Shown here: one piece after another, positions 6,246-8,930 of the stretch | Layout of the letters: each line of letters starts with the position of its first letter | Numbering within the stretch: the stretch's first letter is position 1 | Made by a program: the position numbers and the translations under genes | Assembly: GCA_002292185.1 (NCBI GenBank) | Contig: DBBL01000103.1 | Coordinates: 1 to 8,930 of the forward strand | DNA from: Akkermansiaceae bacterium UBA985 | GTDB lineage: Bacteria; Verrucomicrobiota; Verrucomicrobiia; Verrucomicrobiales; Akkermansiaceae | Length of the DNA: 8,930 nucleotides | Direction: 5' to 3' | The notes under the pieces: generated by a model | Told to the model about the DNA's origin: nothing | The model's database searches: none | The model's input: the letters and a program-made list of their open reading frames with translations, nothing else

Positions 6246-7631
6246 ATGAATACACCGAAAAAAATATGCTGTATCGGAGCAGGCTACGTTGGTGGCCCTA
6301 CGATGGCCATGATCGCCGCCAAGTGTAGCGATATCCGTGTCGATGTAGTCGACCTCAATGCAGAGCGCATAGCCGCATGGAACTCAGATACACTGCCCAT
6401 TTATGAGCCAGGATTAGATGAAATTGTGGAGGGAGCTCGTGGCAAGAATTTATTCTTCTCTACGGATGTGGAAGAGCATATCGCCGATGCTGATATCATC
6501 TTTGTGGCTGTGGGAACACCTACTAAAACTTATGGGATGGGCGCTGGTCGTGCGGCTGATCTTTGTTATATCGAATCCGCAGCTCGCATGATCGCCAAGG
6601 TCGCGAGAGGCCCCAAAATCATTGTCGAAAAAAGCACCATTCCCGTGCGCACCGCTGAGGCCATGCGCACGATTTTAGATGCCAATGCCGGAGACGGTGA
6701 ATTTCAGGTTCTTTCTAACCCGGAATTCTTGGCGGAAGGAACAGCGATTGAAGACCTGCAAGATCCTGATCGTATTCTCATTGGTGGCGAGCGCACACCT
6801 GCCGGCGATGCTGCAGTAGAGGCACTGGTTAGTGTTTATAATCAGTGGATACCTCGAGAGAATATCCTGACCACCAATCTGTGGTCTTCGGAGCTCTCTA
6901 AGCTCGTAGCAAATGCATTTCTTGCGCAGCGAATTTCATCGATTAACTCGATCTCTGCTCTTTGTGAAAAGACAGGTGCCGATGTCGATGAGGTAGGTCG
7001 TGCGATTGGAACGGACTCACGAATCGGGCCAAAATTCCTCAAGGCTTCGGTTGGTTTTGGTGGCTCATGTTTCCAAAAAGATATCCTCAACCTGACCTAC
7101 CTTTGTGAACACTTTGGTTTACCTGAGGTTGCCGCCTACTGGGATCAGGTGATTAAGATGAACGACTGGCAGAAGTCACGCTTCTCGGAGAAGATCGTCA
7201 AAACATTATTCAATACCGTTCGTGGCAAACGCATCGCTGTATGGGGTTTTGCTTTCAAAAAAGATACCAATGACACACGTGAATCGGCATCGATCTACGT
7301 CTGCCGTGACTTAATGCTAGAGGGAGCTCACATTGCGCTCTTTGACCCACGCGTTCCAGTATCGATGATTCATGAAGACCTACGTTACGTCGGGGTCAGC
7401 CAAGAGGTGATTGATACGCAGCTGCACATATGTTCTTCCTGTGAGGAGGCCGCAGACCAAGCACACGGCGTTGCATTGCTTACCGAGTGGGATGAGTTTA
7501 AAGAAGCCGATTTCGCAAAAATTCATGATGCTATGTTTAAGCCCGCATTCCTGTTTGATGGCCGTAACATTCTTGATCATGACAGCCTAGAAAAACTAGG
7601 TTTTGACGTCTACTCAATAGGAAAAGGTTAG
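6246..7631 (+). CDS. ugd: UDP-glucose 6-dehydrogenase, eukaryote-like type
   Basis: This cytosolic enzyme oxidises UDP-glucose to UDP-glucuronate with two NAD+. The Rossmann nucleotide-binding motif GAGYVGGP is at residues 11-18. EKSTIPVR (128-135), [10 protein letters not shown] (158-167) and [15 protein letters not shown] (215-229) surround the active site. The catalytic nucleophile is Cys275 in [10 protein letters not shown], with Lys219, Asn223 and Asp279 matching Lys220, Asn224 and Asp280 of human UGDH. The C-terminal UDP-binding domain has [13 protein letters not shown] (335-347) and FDGRNILD (437-444). Long segments, such as [16 protein letters not shown] and [15 protein letters not shown], are nearly identical to the animal enzyme, unlike short bacterial Ugd proteins such as E. 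coli's. At 461 residues it lacks only the C-terminal tail of the human protein (494). Its product is the substrate of the decarboxylase 70 bases downstream. Confidence 0.96.
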   Translation: MNTPKKICCIGAGYVGGPTMAMIAAKCSDIRVDVVDLNAERIAAWNSDTLPIYEPGLDEIVEGARGKNLFFSTDVEEHIADADIIFVAVGTPTKTYGMGAGRAADLCYIESAARMIAKVARGPKIIVEKSTIPVRTAEAMRTILDANAGDGEFQVLSNPEFLAEGTAIEDLQDPDRILIGGERTPAGDAAVEALVSVYNQWIPRENILTTNLWSSELSKLVANAFLAQRISSINSISALCEKTGADVDEVGRAIGTDSRIGPKFLKASVGFGGSCFQKDILNLTYLCEHFGLPEVAAYWDQVIKMNDWQKSRFSEKIVKTLFNTVRGKRIAVWGFAFKKDTNDTRESASIYVCRDLMLEGAHIALFDPRVPVSMIHEDLRYVGVSQEVIDTQLHICSSCEEAADQAHGVALLTEWDEFKEADFAKIHDAMFKPAFLFDGRNILDHDSLEKLGFDVYSIGKG

Positions 7632-7647
7632 GGTAGAGGACTTACCC
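7631..7647 (+). other. short hairpin over the ugd stop codon
   Basis: GGGTA (7631-7635) pairs with TACCC (7643-7647), extendable by one G-T pair, leaving a loop of 5 to 7 bases. It begins on the last base of the ugd stop codon. There is no T run, so it is unlikely to end transcription; ugd and the next gene probably remain co-transcribed. It may be chance. Confidence 0.2.
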
Positions 7648-7701
7648 ATCTTGGGATCAGTTCGCTACAATTAGCTTCTTCAATTAAACACAACATTTTT
7701 C

Positions 7702-8631
7702 ATGAAACGTATACTTATTACCGGCGGAGCCGGATTCTTAGGCTCGCACCTTTGTGAACGCCTTCTGAATGAAGGCAATGAAGTTATCTGTATGGATAAC
7801 TACTTCACTGGCTTTAAGTCAAACATCGCCCACCTCCGCAATCATCCCAACTTTGAGTTGCTGCGCCACGATGTGATCGATCCCTTTAAGATAGAAACAG
7901 ACCAGATCTATAATTTGGCCTGTCCCGCATCACCACCGCATTACCAATACAATGCAATCAAAACGATCAAGACATCCGTGATGGGTGCCATCAACTGTCT
8001 TGGTGCCGCTAAGCGAACTAAGTCACGTGTGTTCCAGGCCTCCACATCAGAGGTTTATGGTGATCCTGCTGTGCACCCCCAGCCAGAGAGCTACTGGGGC
8101 AATGTTAATCCTATCGGCATTCGTTCATGCTATGATGAAGGCAAACGTGCAGCGGAGACGCTCTTCATGGATTATCACAGACAAAATGGCGTCGATATAA
8201 GGATTGTTAGAATATTTAACACTTTTGGTCCTCGCATGAATCCAGATGATGGCCGTGTAGTATCTAACTTTATTTGCCAAGCATTACGGGGCCAAGACAT
8301 CACCATTTATGGAGACGGAAAACAAACGCGCTCATTTTGTTATGTGGACGATCTGATCGAAGGGTTTGTTCGTCTCATGAATCAAGATGAAGTCACCGGT
8401 CCGATCAATATTGGTAATCCTGGTGAATTTACCATGCTTGAACTTGCCGACAAGGTGCTCGCCAAAGTAGGAGGATCTTCAAAGCTAGTATTTGAACCAC
8501 TTCCTGGTGACGACCCGCAGCAAAGGCAGCCGGACATCACTTTGGCAAAAAAACACCTGGGATGGGAGCCGACCATCAGCCTTGATGAAGGCTTGGATCG
8601 CACTATCGCCTATTTTAAGACGGTGGTCTAA
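7702..8631 (+). CDS. uxs: UDP-glucuronate decarboxylase (UDP-xylose synthase)
   Basis: This short-chain dehydrogenase-type enzyme converts UDP-glucuronate into UDP-xylose through a UDP-4-keto intermediate, using tightly bound NAD. The 309 residues open directly with the Rossmann motif GGAGFLGSH (8-16). The stretch [18 protein letters not shown] (71-88) is a hallmark of UXS that separates it from dTDP-glucose dehydratases and UDP-glucose epimerases. The active site has [10 protein letters not shown] (113-122, with Glu117) and the YxxxK pair Tyr144/Lys148. [21 protein letters not shown] (170-190) and [15 protein letters not shown] (204-218) complete the substrate site. The bacterial protein has no N-terminal membrane anchor of the kind found in animal UXS1, so it is cytosolic. 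It lies immediately after ugd, whose product is its substrate. The ArnA-type oxidative decarboxylase is excluded because there is no formyltransferase domain and the UXS hallmark is intact. Confidence 0.94.
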   Translation: MKRILITGGAGFLGSHLCERLLNEGNEVICMDNYFTGFKSNIAHLRNHPNFELLRHDVIDPFKIETDQIYNLACPASPPHYQYNAIKTIKTSVMGAINCLGAAKRTKSRVFQASTSEVYGDPAVHPQPESYWGNVNPIGIRSCYDEGKRAAETLFMDYHRQNGVDIRIVRIFNTFGPRMNPDDGRVVSNFICQALRGQDITIYGDGKQTRSFCYVDDLIEGFVRLMNQDEVTGPINIGNPGEFTMLELADKVLAKVGGSSKLVFEPLPGDDPQQRQPDITLAKKHLGWEPTISLDEGLDRTIAYFKTVV

Positions 8632-8668
8632 TCTGCCGGCTAACAATTAAGCTGCTCGATTACTTATT

Positions 8669-8930
8669 ATGAAAAGAGTTTTTATCTCCGGCTGTTATGA
8701 TATTATTCATGCTGGTCATATCCAGTTTTTCGAGGAGGCACGTGCTCTTGGGGACCATCTTACGGTTAGTTTTGCTTCTGAGGAGGTGCTTTGGCATCAC
8801 AAGCAGAGGCGGCCATCTATTCCTGATGAGCATAAAAAAGCAGTGCTTGAGGGCCTGCGTATGGTGGACGAAGTCATTATCGGCACAGACCACGACACGG
8901 GGCTCGATTTTAAAAGTTATTTTCTCGAGG
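8669..8930 (+). CDS. Cytidylyltransferase-fold nucleotidyltransferase (5' part, runs off the window)
   Basis: An open frame starts at the ATG at 8669, 37 bases after uxs, and continues for 87 codons without a stop to the window end, so the gene is cut. It begins MKRVFISGCYDIIHAGHIQFF. The HAGH tetrad at residues 14-17 is the HxGH nucleotide-binding signature of the cytidylyltransferase superfamily (GlpC/TagD-type glycerol-phosphate, choline- or ethanolamine-phosphate, and HldE C-terminal ADP-heptose enzymes). ARALGDHLTVSFAS and RMVDEVIIGTDHD follow the usual strand-helix order. An IPDEHKKAVLEGLR helix takes the place of the common ERxxxL segment. The substrate is unknown; the setting suggests activation of a sugar-phosphate or polyol-phosphate for the same polysaccharide. 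The signature ISTSERT-like motif that would help classify it lies beyond the edge. Confidence 0.8.
   Translation, partial: MKRVFISGCYDIIHAGHIQFFEEARALGDHLTVSFASEEVLWHHKQRRPSIPDEHKKAVLEGLRMVDEVIIGTDHDTGLDFKSYFLE

Noticed and set aside
7702..8631. dTDP-glucose 4,6-dehydratase or UDP-glucose 4-epimerase as the identity of this gene
   Set aside because: The [14 protein letters not shown] segment and the 309-residue length are specific to UDP-glucuronate decarboxylase, and ugd lies directly upstream.

Overview
This window carries nine genes, all on the + strand, two of them cut by the window edges. It looks like chromosomal DNA from a Gram-negative, probably marine or host-associated bacterium. 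My best guess is Verrucomicrobiota or a neighbouring phylum, with Bacteroidota as the main alternative. That guess rests on remembered protein similarity (a eukaryote-like UDP-glucose dehydrogenase and a CysD of the SGGKDS type), on roughly 50% G+C judged by eye, and on the absence of Shine-Dalgarno sequences. None of the eight visible start codons has a GGAG, AGGA or GAGG core in the 20 bases before it. There is no sign of phage, transposons, CRISPR, tRNA or rRNA.

Region 1 (1-1677) holds the end of sufB and a complete sufD, two scaffold subunits of the SUF iron-sulfur cluster assembly machine. sufC is not between them. Region 2 (1678-2069) is a 392-base non-coding stretch with several inverted repeats. 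It contains a 9-bp perfect dyad and, near its end, two consecutive stem-loops just upstream of cysC.

Region 3 (2070-4916) is cysC-cysD-cysN: APS kinase and the two subunits of ATP sulfurylase. Together they turn sulfate, ATP and GTP-derived energy into the activated sulfate donor PAPS. No PAPS or sulfite reductase gene is visible. Region 4 (4917-5097) is a 181-base gap with a GC-rich hairpin right after cysN and then a long bulged stem-loop. This is probably where the cys transcript ends or is modulated.

Region 5 (5098-8930) is a nucleotide-sugar block: a DegT/DnrJ/EryC1/StrS-family PLP aminotransferase, UDP-glucose 6-dehydrogenase (UDP-Glc to UDP-GlcA), UDP-glucuronate decarboxylase (UDP-GlcA to UDP-xylose), and the first 87 codons of a cytidylyltransferase-fold nucleotidyltransferase that runs off the end.

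Read together, the cys and sugar blocks supply PAPS, UDP-GlcA and UDP-xylose. Animals use the same three precursors for sulfated proteoglycan chains. The most interesting hypothesis is that this is the precursor end of a locus for a sulfated, xylose- and/or uronate-containing surface polysaccharide. The alternative is that cysCDN simply serves cysteine synthesis and sits beside an ordinary polysaccharide locus by chance. The window contains no sulfotransferase or glycosyltransferase to decide between them. I found no clearly novel system; the individual enzymes belong to known families.
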